From: Spirosoma sp. 48-14
GTDB lineage: Bacteria > Bacteroidota > Bacteroidia > Cytophagales > Spirosomataceae
Assembly: GCF_001898575.1 (NCBI RefSeq)
Contig: NZ_MKUD01000009.1
Span: 1 to 64,000, forward strand
Length of the DNA: 64,000 nucleotides
Direction: 5' to 3'
Each line of letters begins with the position of its first letter. The first letter of the stretch is position 1. A program made the position numbers and the translations under genes. Shown here in pieces: positions 10,319 through 18,749 of the stretch. Below the pieces are notes generated by a model. It worked only from the letters and a program-made list of their open reading frames with translations. It searched no databases and had not been told where the DNA came from.

Positions 10319-11239
10319 ATGAAAACGACGAAAATCACAGCGTGGGTAATGGCCGGTGTACTAATGAGCACTGTGTTTACTTCCTGCAAAAAGGATGATG
10401 GCGGAACTACGTTACCACCGATCGGTGGATATAATACCTCCAATGATGTTGCAGCCACTAATTTACTGGCTCACTGGACGTTTGACGGCACAAACAATGA
10501 GGACAAGTCAGGCACAGCACCATCGAACAGTAGCAATACTTCGTTTACGAATGGCCCTAAAGGACAGGCACTCCAATTGAACTCAGGCTATGTACTTTAT
10601 CCAACCATTTCTGCTCTAAGCAGTACCAGCGCGATACCCAGCGTAACGGTAAGTGCCTGGATAAATACGGCTAATAACGGAAAAACGGCCTCTTCTGTAT
10701 TTGCCCTTACACAGGCAGTGGCAACCCAGGCCGACTGGAACCAGGGACCGATCAATATGTACCTGGAAACGGGTCGTGCAACAACCAAAGGCGACACGCT
10801 GGCATTACACAGTGCTTTCCATACCTATTCTGGTGGAAACTATAGCTTGGGTGGCGACAACATCAATGATTACGGAACCGCTGGCACAGACTTCCAGATC
10901 GTTAAAACCAAAAATACCTGGGTTCATTACGTAATGGTTTATGATGGAGCAGGCTCAAATATCGATCTGTATGCCAATGGCGTGTTAGTATCGAACAAGA
11001 ACTTCCGTAACAGAACAACGGGAACTCCTCCGGTAGGTATTGGCCCTATTACCTTGTCAACTCCTACCCAGGTACTTATTGGAGGCTGGCCTAATGCTGC
11101 TACAGGATATACAAAATCAACAGCTCAGACCTGGCAGGGTCTGTATACCGGTGGAATCGATGAAGTTCGCGTGTATAACAAAGCATTGTCTGGAACAGAC
11201 ATCGGCTACCTATACCAATTAGAGTCGGCAGGACGCTAA
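10319..11239 (+). CDS. LamG-domain lipoprotein, candidate surface glycan-binding protein
   Basis: Read from the ATG at 10319 (306 residues), because a signal peptide with the lipobox FTSC and a following KKDDGG spacer starts there; the frame is open further upstream into the SusD end. Residues from about 60 to 300 form one laminin-G/concanavalin-like domain, seen in LAHWTFDG, VSAWINT, WVHYVMVYDGAGSNIDLYANG and GGIDEVRVYNKALS. Position after SusD and before the glycosidase genes is the usual place of a surface glycan-binding protein. No catalytic residues are recognisable, so binding rather than cleavage is the likely job. Confidence 0.85.
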   Translation: MKTTKITAWVMAGVLMSTVFTSCKKDDGGTTLPPIGGYNTSNDVAATNLLAHWTFDGTNNEDKSGTAPSNSSNTSFTNGPKGQALQLNSGYVLYPTISALSSTSAIPSVTVSAWINTANNGKTASSVFALTQAVATQADWNQGPINMYLETGRATTKGDTLALHSAFHTYSGGNYSLGGDNINDYGTAGTDFQIVKTKNTWVHYVMVYDGAGSNIDLYANGVLVSNKNFRNRTTGTPPVGIGPITLSTPTQVLIGGWPNAATGYTKSTAQTWQGLYTGGIDEVRVYNKALSGTDIGYLYQLESAGR

Positions 11240-11256
11240 GCATTAAAAATTAAAGT

Positions 11257-11303
11257 GTAGGGGCTGTTGACCTTCTGGACTACAGCCCCTACTTCCAGAA
11301 GGT
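11257..11303. repeat. Interlocked inverted repeats in the glycan operon
   Basis: Two perfect inverted repeats overlap in the order A, B, A', B'. A is GTAGGGGCTGT at 11257-11267, with its complement at 11282-11292. B is ACCTTCTGG at 11270-11278, with its complement at 11295-11303. The connecting bases are only 2, 3 and 2 nt, too short for both full stems to form together in one pseudoknot, so two exclusive hairpins are more likely. The element sits between the LamG stop and the start of the first GH144-like gene. Confidence 0.8.
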
Positions 11304-11335
11304 TAGCCCAACGGTCAGATTATCCAGCCAGTACG

Positions 11336-13012
11336 ATGCCACTAAACTCAACGTCTTATCTTCTAAGCTTATTCTGCCTGCTTCTTTGCCTGAGTTGCAA
11401 AAAAGAACAGGATACCCAACCTGCCGAACAATTCTATTATAAGTCGGTGCAGGTAGCGGGTCAATCGTCGTCCAGTATGAGTTTTCAGAACGTGGGCGCC
11501 AATCCAGTCATATCGGTTTCGTTCTCAGCCCCGGTCAATAGGGAGTCGGCAGCAAGCGCGATTCAGCTTATTCAGAAATCAACGTCAGCATCTGTGCCAC
11601 TCAATTATACCGTTTCGAGTGGAGATACACTCATTACCCTAACCCCTAAGAGTGCGCTGAGTTCACTCACAGCTTACCAGTTCACCGTTCAGCCTACCTT
11701 ACTATCACAGCGGAGCACACCCCTGAATTCGACGATAAGCGTTAACCTGACAACCTCACTCGACAACTCCGACAAATTTACCCGCATCAGCGATTCACTC
11801 CTGCTCGATCTGGTTCAGAAACAGACGTTTGCCTACTTCTGGGATTTTGGGCATCCCGTGTCGGGCATGGCTCGTGAGCGCAACTCTTCCGGCGACGTGG
11901 TCACTACCGGCGGAACGGGCTTCGGCATCATGGCGATTCTGGTGGCCGTTAACCGCAATTTTATTACCCGCCAGCAAGCCTTGACCCGCCTGACAACCCT
12001 GACTAACTTTCTGGCTAATAACGCCAAACGTTATCACGGTGCATTTCCGCATTGGCTCAACGGGGCAACCGGCGCTACCATTCCCTTCAGTCAGAAAGAC
12101 GACGGTGCCGATCTGGTCGAAACATCGTATCTGATGCAGGGGCTATTAACGGCCCGGCAATATTTCAACAGCACAACCAGTGCCGATGAAATTGCCCTTC
12201 GCAAAACGATCAACGCTCTTTGGGACGGCGTAGAATGGAACTGGTTCACGAAAAATGGAGCTGAAACAAACCTATACTGGCATTGGTCGCCCACGTATAA
12301 CTGGGATATGAACCTGCCAATTCGTGGCTGGAATGAAGCCCTCATTACCTACGTACTGGCAGCTTCATCGAACACAACTCCCATTTCCAGAACGGTTTAT
12401 GACAATAGCTGGGCGCAAAACGGTAAGATGGTCAACGGCAACAGCTATTATGGCATCAAGCTCCCACTGGGGCCGGCCTATGGTGGCCCGCTCTTCTTCT
12501 CGCAATACTCCTTTCTGGGTATCAATCCGCACGATCTGAAAGATGCCTATGCCGACTACTGGCAGCAGAATACCGCCCATACGCTCATTAACTACACCTA
12601 CTGTAAAACCAATGCAAAGCAATATGCCGGGTATAGTCAGGATTGCTGGGGCTTAACCGCCAGCGACCAGCAGGACGGCTACTCCGCCCGCGACCCTACC
12701 AATGACAACGGCACAATTGCTCCTACAGCCGCTTTATCGGCCATGCCTTATACGCCAACGGAGTCGATGCAAGCGTTGCGGTTCTTTTATTACAAACTCG
12801 GAGACCGCATCTGGAAAAATTACGGGTTTGTCGATGCTTTCAACCTGACCAATATCTGGTTTGCCGACTCCTTCCTGGCCATCGATCAGGGGCCGATTAT
12901 CGTCATGATCGAAAACCAGCGGTCTGGGCTACTCTGGAAGCTTTTCATGAGCTGTCCCGAAGTCAAAAAAGGCATGAAAAACCTCGGTTTTCAAAGTCCA
13001 AACCTGAATTAG
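11336..13012 (+). CDS. GH144-like glucoamylase-family lipoprotein with Ig-like domain
   Basis: Read from the ATG at 11336 (558 residues), because a lipoprotein signal with CLSC begins there; the open frame upstream runs through the interlocked repeat. Residues about 35-130 form a bacterial Ig-like domain (NPVISVSFSAPVN, GDTLITLTPKSALSSLTAYQFTV). The rest is the PF10091 glucoamylase domain, an (alpha/alpha)6 barrel. The acidic cluster DDGADLVE and the Glu in GWNEAL occupy the positions that I recall as important in characterised GH144 endo-beta-1,2-glucanases. It is probably anchored on the outer surface and cuts the glycan before SusCD import. The exact linkage is inference. Confidence 0.85.
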   Translation: MPLNSTSYLLSLFCLLLCLSCKKEQDTQPAEQFYYKSVQVAGQSSSSMSFQNVGANPVISVSFSAPVNRESAASAIQLIQKSTSASVPLNYTVSSGDTLITLTPKSALSSLTAYQFTVQPTLLSQRSTPLNSTISVNLTTSLDNSDKFTRISDSLLLDLVQKQTFAYFWDFGHPVSGMARERNSSGDVVTTGGTGFGIMAILVAVNRNFITRQQALTRLTTLTNFLANNAKRYHGAFPHWLNGATGATIPFSQKDDGADLVETSYLMQGLLTARQYFNSTTSADEIALRKTINALWDGVEWNWFTKNGAETNLYWHWSPTYNWDMNLPIRGWNEALITYVLAASSNTTPISRTVYDNSWAQNGKMVNGNSYYGIKLPLGPAYGGPLFFSQYSFLGINPHDLKDAYADYWQQNTAHTLINYTYCKTNAKQYAGYSQDCWGLTASDQQDGYSARDPTNDNGTIAPTAALSAMPYTPTESMQALRFFYYKLGDRIWKNYGFVDAFNLTNIWFADSFLAIDQGPIIVMIENQRSGLLWKLFMSCPEVKKGMKNLGFQSPNLN

Positions 13013-13027
13013 TAACGCGGGAAGAAA

Positions 13028-13082
13028 CCGTATAACCGCAGGCTAAAACCTTTCAGCTACCACCCAGCCTGCGGCTACACGG
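13028..13082. repeat. Hairpin between the two glucoamylase-family genes
   Basis: A 17-base arm at 13028-13044 (ending in CCGCAGGCT) pairs with 13066-13082 (starting AGCCTGCGG) with two mismatches. It lies between the two GH144-like genes, has no T-run, and looks like a dispersed genomic repeat or mRNA-processing stem rather than a terminator. Confidence 0.6.
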
Positions 13083-13113
13083 ACATCCCCTGCATCAGAT
13101 TACCCTCTCTTGT

Positions 13114-14499
13114 ATGAAATCGTTTATCCTCTTTCTGTTAACTCTATCCGTTGGCTTTGCGCAGCCTAGACCGTATCCATTTACGACGGCCGACAATGCG
13201 TTTCTGGATAGTCTTGAACGGGATACATTCCGGTATTTCTGGAATACAACCAATGCCGAAAATGGCCTTGTTCCCGATCGAGCCCCTACCCGTTCGTTTG
13301 CCAGTATTGCCGCTGTGGGATTCGGACTTAGCTCGTATCTGGTTGGCGTCGAGCGGGGGTATATCACCCGCACACAAGCTACCGAGCGTACCCTCAGCAC
13401 ATTACGTTTTTTTGCCAATGCCCCCCAATCGGACAAGGCAACGGGTGTCACTGGCTACAAAGGGTTTTTCTACCACTTTCTGGATATGAAAACCGGCGAA
13501 CGTTTCAAAGAAGTGGAGCTTTCGACCATCGATACAGCTTTACTACTCGGCGGCATACTCAGCTGCCAGACCTATTTCGACAAGAACACGCCCATTGAAG
13601 CAGAAATCCGGCAACTGGCCGATCAGATTTATAGCCGTGTCGACTGGACCTGGATTCAGAACCATAAGCCCTACGTGTCGATGGGCTGGCATCCCGAAAA
13701 GGGATTTATCCCGGCCGACTGGAAAGGGTATAACGAAGCCATGCTACTATATGTACTGGCTCTGGGCTCCCCTACCCACCCAGTCGAAGAAACCGTCTGG
13801 AACGCCTGGACGAAAACCTATCCCTGGGCTCGTTTTCAGGGGCAACAGCATGTCAACTTCGACCCACTTTTCGGGCATCAGTATTCACACATCTGGATCG
13901 ACTTTCGAGGTATTCAAGATACGTACATGAAAGAGAAAGGCATAGATTATGCCGAAAATTCGCGTCGGGCAACGTACGCCAACCGTGCCTACTGCATCGA
14001 AAATCCGGGCAAGTGGAAGGACTACAGCGCAACAATCTGGGGCCTGACAGCCTGCGATGGGCCCAAAGACACGACGGTAGCCGGTCGAACATTCTTTTCG
14101 TATCGGGCGCGGGGGGCGGCCTCTACCCAGATTGTTGACGATGGCACATTAGCCCCAACGGCGGCTGGTGGCTCTATCGCATTTGCCCCCGAAATCTGCC
14201 TGCCTACCCTACGGGCCATGAAAGCCAGCTATGGTCCTGCCCTCTATGGCGAATATGGTTTCCGGGATGCCTTTAATCCAACTTACCGGTATCCATCTGC
14301 CTATGCGTACGTACCGGCAAAACGTAGCGAATCCAGACCTGGCTGGTTTGACAAAGATTACCTTGGTATCGATCAGGGGCCGATTCTACTGATGGCCGAA
14401 AACGCCCGGACCGCTTTCATCTGGGACCTGATGAAACGCAATCCATACATTCGTAAAGGCCTGAAACGCGCTGGATTTACGGGAGGATGGTTGAAGTAA
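13114..14499 (+). CDS. Second glucoamylase-family (PF10091) protein, periplasmic
   Basis: A 461-residue protein with a plain Sec signal (MKSFILFLLTLSVGFAQ), so probably periplasmic rather than surface-anchored. It is a paralogue of the preceding protein: shared landmarks are DTFRYFW, SMGWHPEKGF, GYNEAML, the YSATIWGLTACDG region, DGTLAPTAA and the ending DQGPILLMAENARTAFIW. The Ig-like domain is missing. Where the first paralogue has DDGADLVE this one has KEVELSTID, so two of the three acidic positions differ, while the Glu of YNEA is kept. A different chain-length preference or linkage is likely. It ends the operon. The product name follows the Pfam family; no activity is implied by it. Confidence 0.85.
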   Translation: MKSFILFLLTLSVGFAQPRPYPFTTADNAFLDSLERDTFRYFWNTTNAENGLVPDRAPTRSFASIAAVGFGLSSYLVGVERGYITRTQATERTLSTLRFFANAPQSDKATGVTGYKGFFYHFLDMKTGERFKEVELSTIDTALLLGGILSCQTYFDKNTPIEAEIRQLADQIYSRVDWTWIQNHKPYVSMGWHPEKGFIPADWKGYNEAMLLYVLALGSPTHPVEETVWNAWTKTYPWARFQGQQHVNFDPLFGHQYSHIWIDFRGIQDTYMKEKGIDYAENSRRATYANRAYCIENPGKWKDYSATIWGLTACDGPKDTTVAGRTFFSYRARGAASTQIVDDGTLAPTAAGGSIAFAPEICLPTLRAMKASYGPALYGEYGFRDAFNPTYRYPSAYAYVPAKRSESRPGWFDKDYLGIDQGPILLMAENARTAFIWDLMKRNPYIRKGLKRAGFTGGWLK

Positions 14500-14533
14500 A
14501 GACCGTGTAAATCGTTAACTCGCTCTTTCCCTA

Positions 14534-14561
14534 TAAGCCCACAGCCTGACCTGTGGGCTTA
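14534..14561. terminator. Perfect hairpin between convergent genes
   Basis: TAAGCCCACAG at 14534-14544 pairs perfectly with 14551-14561 around a 6-base loop. It lies between the end of the glycan operon and the convergent FG-GAP gene, and probably ends both transcripts, although T-runs are short. Confidence 0.65.
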
Positions 14562-14606
14562 AACGTACCCGGCTCTATACCAAATTTTCAGACCTACTTC
14601 TGCCCG

Positions 14607-16136
14607 TTATTTTGTCTTATTTTTCAATACGATCAGAGGCAGGTGTGTGTCCCAGGCTGGCTTTAACTCCTTCTGAATAATAAACGTCTGCGAAAAATTA
14701 CCCAGCACCACATCCGCATCCCCATCCTGATCTACATCGTTTACATCCATGCATATCCAGCGGCCATACGTATGAATGGGCAGCGCATGAGGTCGAAACG
14801 CCAACGGCTTCTGTTGCTCGAAGTACTGGAAGCTCTCCGCCGGATTGTGTAAAAAATCAGCAAAGAAGGCAATGGTGGCAATATCCAGATCACCATCCTG
14901 GTCGAAATCAGAGGCCATCGCTTTTGTACATCCATTGATGGGGTAGAAATAGGCTTGTTTCAGTCGAAAATCGCCTTCGTTCAGGTAGATATAGAGGCCA
15001 TGATAGGGCTTCATAATTTTGGAATAATCGCTGTTGTCACCACAGGTGTACAGGATATCCAATCGACCGTCTTTGTTCAAATCGACTAGTTGAAAACTCG
15101 TAGAGCCATATACCGACGGAAACCGAAGTAGATTCCGCTCTACAAAACCGCCTTTTTTATCATTCAGAAATAACCAGATACCTTCATCGGCATGGGCAAA
15201 TAGAACGACTAGATCGGGCCAGCCATCAGCATTGTAGTCCCCCACCGTCGTCTGAATAGCCCCGGCCACTTCCCGAATCGAAACTTTTGTATAGCTATGG
15301 TTAGGTTGCTGCTTCAGCCAATATAGCCCTCCCTGCAAATGACCAAATCCAGACACCACCCAATCCATCAGCCCATCTTTGTTCAAATCGGCAGCAACCG
15401 ACTGTAAAGGGCGGGGCAAACCAGAAGCAATAATCGAGGTATCCGCTGGCTGTTTACCTGCCAGGCTCATGGTTATCAGCTCCCCACGCGATATATCGGC
15501 CGCTCGCATAGTGCCCATACACGTAAATAGCCCTTGTTCGGTCCCCGACTTATCACGAAAAAAGGTAGCCTGCGCAGCGGCCGATTGCAATTGCTTACTG
15601 CCCGTCACCTGCAACTGTTGATTCCACTGGGTAATATCTGACCGGAACGCATCACTCGAGTACAGTCGATGACCAATCGTGTCGATTGCCACCATCGTCG
15701 TCATCGCTGTTTTAGAAATATCGGCCTGGGGCTTTTCGAGCGAAAAAATGGCCCAGTCGCTGGTAGGTTCGACAGGAACGTCGGCTCCTTTTAGTTTTGG
15801 TGGGGCCAGCGTTTCGTAGTAGGCAATCAGTTTTTGCCAGTTTTCGAACGAGATGGCCGATTTCGGTCCTGCGTAGTAATTTCCATCCGTATACGCTTCA
15901 AGACCCAGATTAGATGCCATGGCTGGCAACACCGATTTTACCCAGGTTTCTTTGTCCAGCAACTCGGGCGATGGCAGCACATGGCAGCTACCGCAGTGCT
16001 TTTCGGCCAGCGTTTTCCCTTCAGCGATGATTGGATTATCGAGCGCACTGTTACTACCCGAATGACAGCTACCGACGGCAATAACTAAACCAACAAAACT
16101 ATAAACGGGGAAAAAGAAGCGCTTAATTGTACGCAT
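14607..16136 (-). CDS. Cytochrome c-like and FG-GAP/VCBS repeat lipoprotein
   Basis: A 509-residue exported protein. The signal peptide ends near a Cys (AVGSC), so it is probably a lipoprotein. A short haem c domain follows: CGSCH (the CxxCH motif) is near residue 48, and the Met of VLPAM is a possible axial ligand. The remaining part has at least five FG-GAP repeats with calcium-binding DxDxDGxxD loops, for instance DLNKDGLMD, DYNADGWPD, DLNKDGRLD, DFDQDGDLD and DVDQDGDAD, which should form a beta-propeller. It may be an electron-transfer or scaffold protein on the outer face. It is convergent with the glycan operon, so any functional link is unproven. Confidence 0.82.
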   Translation of the reverse strand: MRTIKRFFFPVYSFVGLVIAVGSCHSGSNSALDNPIIAEGKTLAEKHCGSCHVLPSPELLDKETWVKSVLPAMASNLGLEAYTDGNYYAGPKSAISFENWQKLIAYYETLAPPKLKGADVPVEPTSDWAIFSLEKPQADISKTAMTTMVAIDTIGHRLYSSDAFRSDITQWNQQLQVTGSKQLQSAAAQATFFRDKSGTEQGLFTCMGTMRAADISRGELITMSLAGKQPADTSIIASGLPRPLQSVAADLNKDGLMDWVVSGFGHLQGGLYWLKQQPNHSYTKVSIREVAGAIQTTVGDYNADGWPDLVVLFAHADEGIWLFLNDKKGGFVERNLLRFPSVYGSTSFQLVDLNKDGRLDILYTCGDNSDYSKIMKPYHGLYIYLNEGDFRLKQAYFYPINGCTKAMASDFDQDGDLDIATIAFFADFLHNPAESFQYFEQQKPLAFRPHALPIHTYGRWICMDVNDVDQDGDADVVLGNFSQTFIIQKELKPAWDTHLPLIVLKNKTK

Positions 16137-16185
16137 GGTTACTGCGTTAATAAAACGGGAATAGGTTAATCAAAAACGGCTGTAA

Positions 16186-17322
16186 TCAGCCGAAAAGTCC
16201 GCCTAACATATCGAACTCGTTTGCCTTACGAACTTTATAGGTTTTCAGAAATGCTTTCAGCACGGTTGGGTTGGTTAGCTCTTTAATATCTTTCCTGGTC
16301 GCCTTTATACTGCCTTTCAATTCCCGAATATCGTTGTTGAAGCTGAATTCCAGACTAAGCGCCGAGCCAACCATCATGAGAGGTTTATTAAGGGCTGCCG
16401 AAAGCTGGCTCTGTAGACCATACAACTCGTTGGAGAGTTCGTCGGCCTGTTGTTTGAGTATTTTGTTATAATACCGAAGCTGATCGTCGGCCAGGGTTTC
16501 GAGGTGCTGCTGATCGATTCGGTTAAACTCAAGCTGGAGTCTTAACAGCGAAAGCAGATCACTTTTTTCATAGGCTTCGGTCACCCGCTTCATGATTTCG
16601 GTTTTTCGGGCCTTTTCATCTTCATCACGTTCGCGGTCAGGGTGAAACGCTTTCACCAGATCCATATAAAGCGTCCGGACCGCTTTGGTAATGTTCCGTT
16701 CTTCGACCAGCTTTTTTGCCTCCCGCTCCTGTTGTTTTGCCGATTTAGGCTTTTGGGCGCGTCGCTCCTGAGCTTCCTGCTGGCGTTGTTCCGCTTCGGC
16801 CTGTTTGGCTTGCATCTGCTCCTGCATATATGCCATAAACTTTTCCTGCGTACTGACATCAACACCCTCTTCGAACGTAATGCCATACATAGCCCCGACC
16901 ATTTCTTTCATGATTTCCGAAACCTGCTGGTCAGCTTCTGTATCGGTGGCGTCATACCCTGCCTTGTCATATTTATCAAAAACCGGCTTTAGCTCATCCA
17001 GTCCATGTTCACTAATGAGTTCGTAAGCCAGATTGAGGATTATATCAACCAGTTTTTTCCGCTCCGTCTTGGTCGTTTCGGGCCTGTCATGAGCCCGGTC
17101 AAACAGCTGTACCAGATCGGCCCGAAGCGCATTGAACGACCGAAGTAAGGGCTCATATTCGGAATACACCCGCTGTTGAATCTGGGTAGCGGTTGCTCGA
17201 AACTGTTCCAGGTCGGTTTCCAGCTCCCCTATTTTTTTGGTCAGTCGATTAAACTCCTTCTGTGCCTTCGAGAGCGGAGTTTTGTCTTTGCCGGGTGTTG
17301 GAATACGAACAAGTTGGGCCAT
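16186..17322 (-). CDS. J-domain protein of unknown role
   Basis: A 378-residue soluble protein with no signal peptide. Residues about 18-60 are coiled coil (KEFNRLTKKIGELETDLEQF). A basic and glutamine-rich helix at about 165-205 leads into a J-domain at about 210-275, with the HPD motif in AFHPDRE and a fourth helix (MKRVTEAYEKSDLLSLLRLQL). The HPD shows that it can stimulate a DnaK-type chaperone. It lacks the glycine-rich and zinc-finger parts of DnaJ, so it is a dedicated co-chaperone with an unknown client. A TATATTTG element on this strand at 17402-17395 is a possible promoter. Confidence 0.78.
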   Translation of the reverse strand: MAQLVRIPTPGKDKTPLSKAQKEFNRLTKKIGELETDLEQFRATATQIQQRVYSEYEPLLRSFNALRADLVQLFDRAHDRPETTKTERKKLVDIILNLAYELISEHGLDELKPVFDKYDKAGYDATDTEADQQVSEIMKEMVGAMYGITFEEGVDVSTQEKFMAYMQEQMQAKQAEAEQRQQEAQERRAQKPKSAKQQEREAKKLVEERNITKAVRTLYMDLVKAFHPDRERDEDEKARKTEIMKRVTEAYEKSDLLSLLRLQLEFNRIDQQHLETLADDQLRYYNKILKQQADELSNELYGLQSQLSAALNKPLMMVGSALSLEFSFNNDIRELKGSIKATRKDIKELTNPTVLKAFLKTYKVRKANEFDMLGGLFG

Positions 17323-17394
17323 AACAACTAATCGTGAGAAGCATTTAACGTAATTGGCCCAGACTATACATCGTCCAGGCCAACCGGATACCTA

Positions 17395-17402
17395 CAAATA
17401 TA
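17395..17402 (-). promoter_or_regulatory. Candidate -7 element for the J-domain gene
   Basis: Read on the minus strand this is TATATTTG, a full match to TAnnTTTG, 73 bases before the J-domain start. I see no TTG at the usual distance upstream, so the call is tentative. Confidence 0.35.
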
Positions 17403-17531
17403 GTACTAATATGGCTGTAGGCCCACAGGGTTTATTGTGAATCTGGGTATTCAACCTAACCCGAACAAGGGGTAATATGGCTGATTAAGAACGGGTAACC
17501 TTAGTTAGTCGCTTTTGAATGCCTTTGCATG

Positions 17532-18632
17532 TCAGATTGTCCTCAACGCATAATTAGTACTCCGCCCACCCGAATCTTCTTTGACAAGTATTTCCTGATC
17601 AAGTAAATTCTGAATGTCCCGTAGCGCCGTATCCTGCGACGTTTTGGTGATTTTAGCCCACTTCGATGTGGTCAATTTCCCTTCGAATCCATCCAGCAAT
17701 TTATTAAGCATCAGTTGCTGACGTGCATTAAGCATTTTTTCGGATAACCACTCCCAATAACGTGCTTTTGTCAATACTCCTGCCAGTATGTTTTCGGTAG
17801 CACTCAGTGCCCGATCCAAACAGGCCAGAAACCAGCTCAACCAATCCGTAATGTCTAATGCCCCTTTTTGAGTCTTTTCCAACATCGTATAGTACGTAGT
17901 TCGCTCTTTACGAATTTGAGCCGACATACTATAAAATCGTTGTTTTAATCCGTCGGCTCTTGCCAATTGCATATCGGCAATCGTGCGCCCAAGCCGTCCG
18001 TTTCCATCATCAAACGGGTGAATAGTGACAAACCATAGATGCGCAACAGCCGCTTTAAGAACTGGGTCTAACGTAAACTCTCCGTTAAACCAGGTAAGAA
18101 ACAGTTGCATTTCACGGTCCAATATTGATGCATCCGGGGCCTGAAAATGTACCTGTTCCCGTCCTATTGCTCCCGAAACGACTTGCATAGGTCCTGCATC
18201 TCCACTGCGCCAATCGGCCACAGTTATTTTATGCATTCCACTATATCCCGTTGGAAATAAAGCCGCATGCCAACTGCACAAGCGCTCTTTGGTTAAAGGC
18301 TGACTAAAGTACTGAGTAGCATCCACTAACACATCAACAACGCCTTCTACCTGACGATCTGGAGGCAAAAGTCCAAACGTATCAATACCTAAACGCCGGG
18401 CAATAGACGAACGTACCAGATGCTGATCGAGAATTTCACCTTCTATTTCGTTTGACTTTAAGACTTCTAACGTCATTGTTTGGAGCATTGCCTCGGACTG
18501 AAGCGAAAATCCCAACCCAGTCATCTGCCCTATTAGTTTTCCTTGTTTATGCCGAAGAGCAGCGAGAGGTATAATGAGTTCAGCCTGATCCCATCGAAAC
18601 TGGGGCCATTCCCGTCGTTGATAAATGTACAT
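17532..18632 (-). CDS. Fic family AMP-transferase with N-terminal inhibitory motif and winged helix
   Basis: A 366-residue Fic protein. The order is: DUF4172-type N-terminus; a class II inhibitory helix with SNEIEG at 60-65, matching (S/T)xxxE(G/N); the Fic core with HPFDDGNGRLGR at 205-216, a full active-site motif; and a C-terminal winged helix (about 310-366; TTSKWAKITKTSQDTALRDI, then GGRSTNY). The protein should transfer AMP, or another nucleotide part, to a hydroxyl side chain of a target, held back by its own Glu64. The target is unknown. It is probably a single-gene unit. A palindrome right at the start codon suggests that the winged helix controls its own promoter. Confidence 0.9.
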   Translation of the reverse strand: MYIYQRREWPQFRWDQAELIIPLAALRHKQGKLIGQMTGLGFSLQSEAMLQTMTLEVLKSNEIEGEILDQHLVRSSIARRLGIDTFGLLPPDRQVEGVVDVLVDATQYFSQPLTKERLCSWHAALFPTGYSGMHKITVADWRSGDAGPMQVVSGAIGREQVHFQAPDASILDREMQLFLTWFNGEFTLDPVLKAAVAHLWFVTIHPFDDGNGRLGRTIADMQLARADGLKQRFYSMSAQIRKERTTYYTMLEKTQKGALDITDWLSWFLACLDRALSATENILAGVLTKARYWEWLSEKMLNARQQLMLNKLLDGFEGKLTTSKWAKITKTSQDTALRDIQNLLDQEILVKEDSGGRSTNYALRTI

Positions 18633-18637
18633 CCTTA

Positions 18638-18682
18638 TTCACCGCATATTTTGCGGTGAATATATCACCTAATCACCGCATT
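18638..18682 (-). promoter_or_regulatory. Palindromic operator-like site before the Fic gene
   Basis: TTCACCGCA at 18638-18646 and its exact complement at 18652-18660 surround a 5-base AT spacer, ending only 6 bases before the Fic start codon. A further half-site, TCACCGCA, lies at 18673-18680 on the same strand as the first arm. Three half-sites at the start codon look like a repressor-binding site. Confidence 0.65.
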
Positions 18683-18749
18683 TTCCAAACTGCTAATCAG
18701 ACAAGTTACGGAAAACAGGAAATCGGCCCCAGGAGTTTGTGAGCTATAC

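Noticed and set aside
11257..11303. True H-type pseudoknot with both full stems
   Set aside because: A 2-base linker cannot span an 11-bp stem, so the two helices cannot form completely at the same time.
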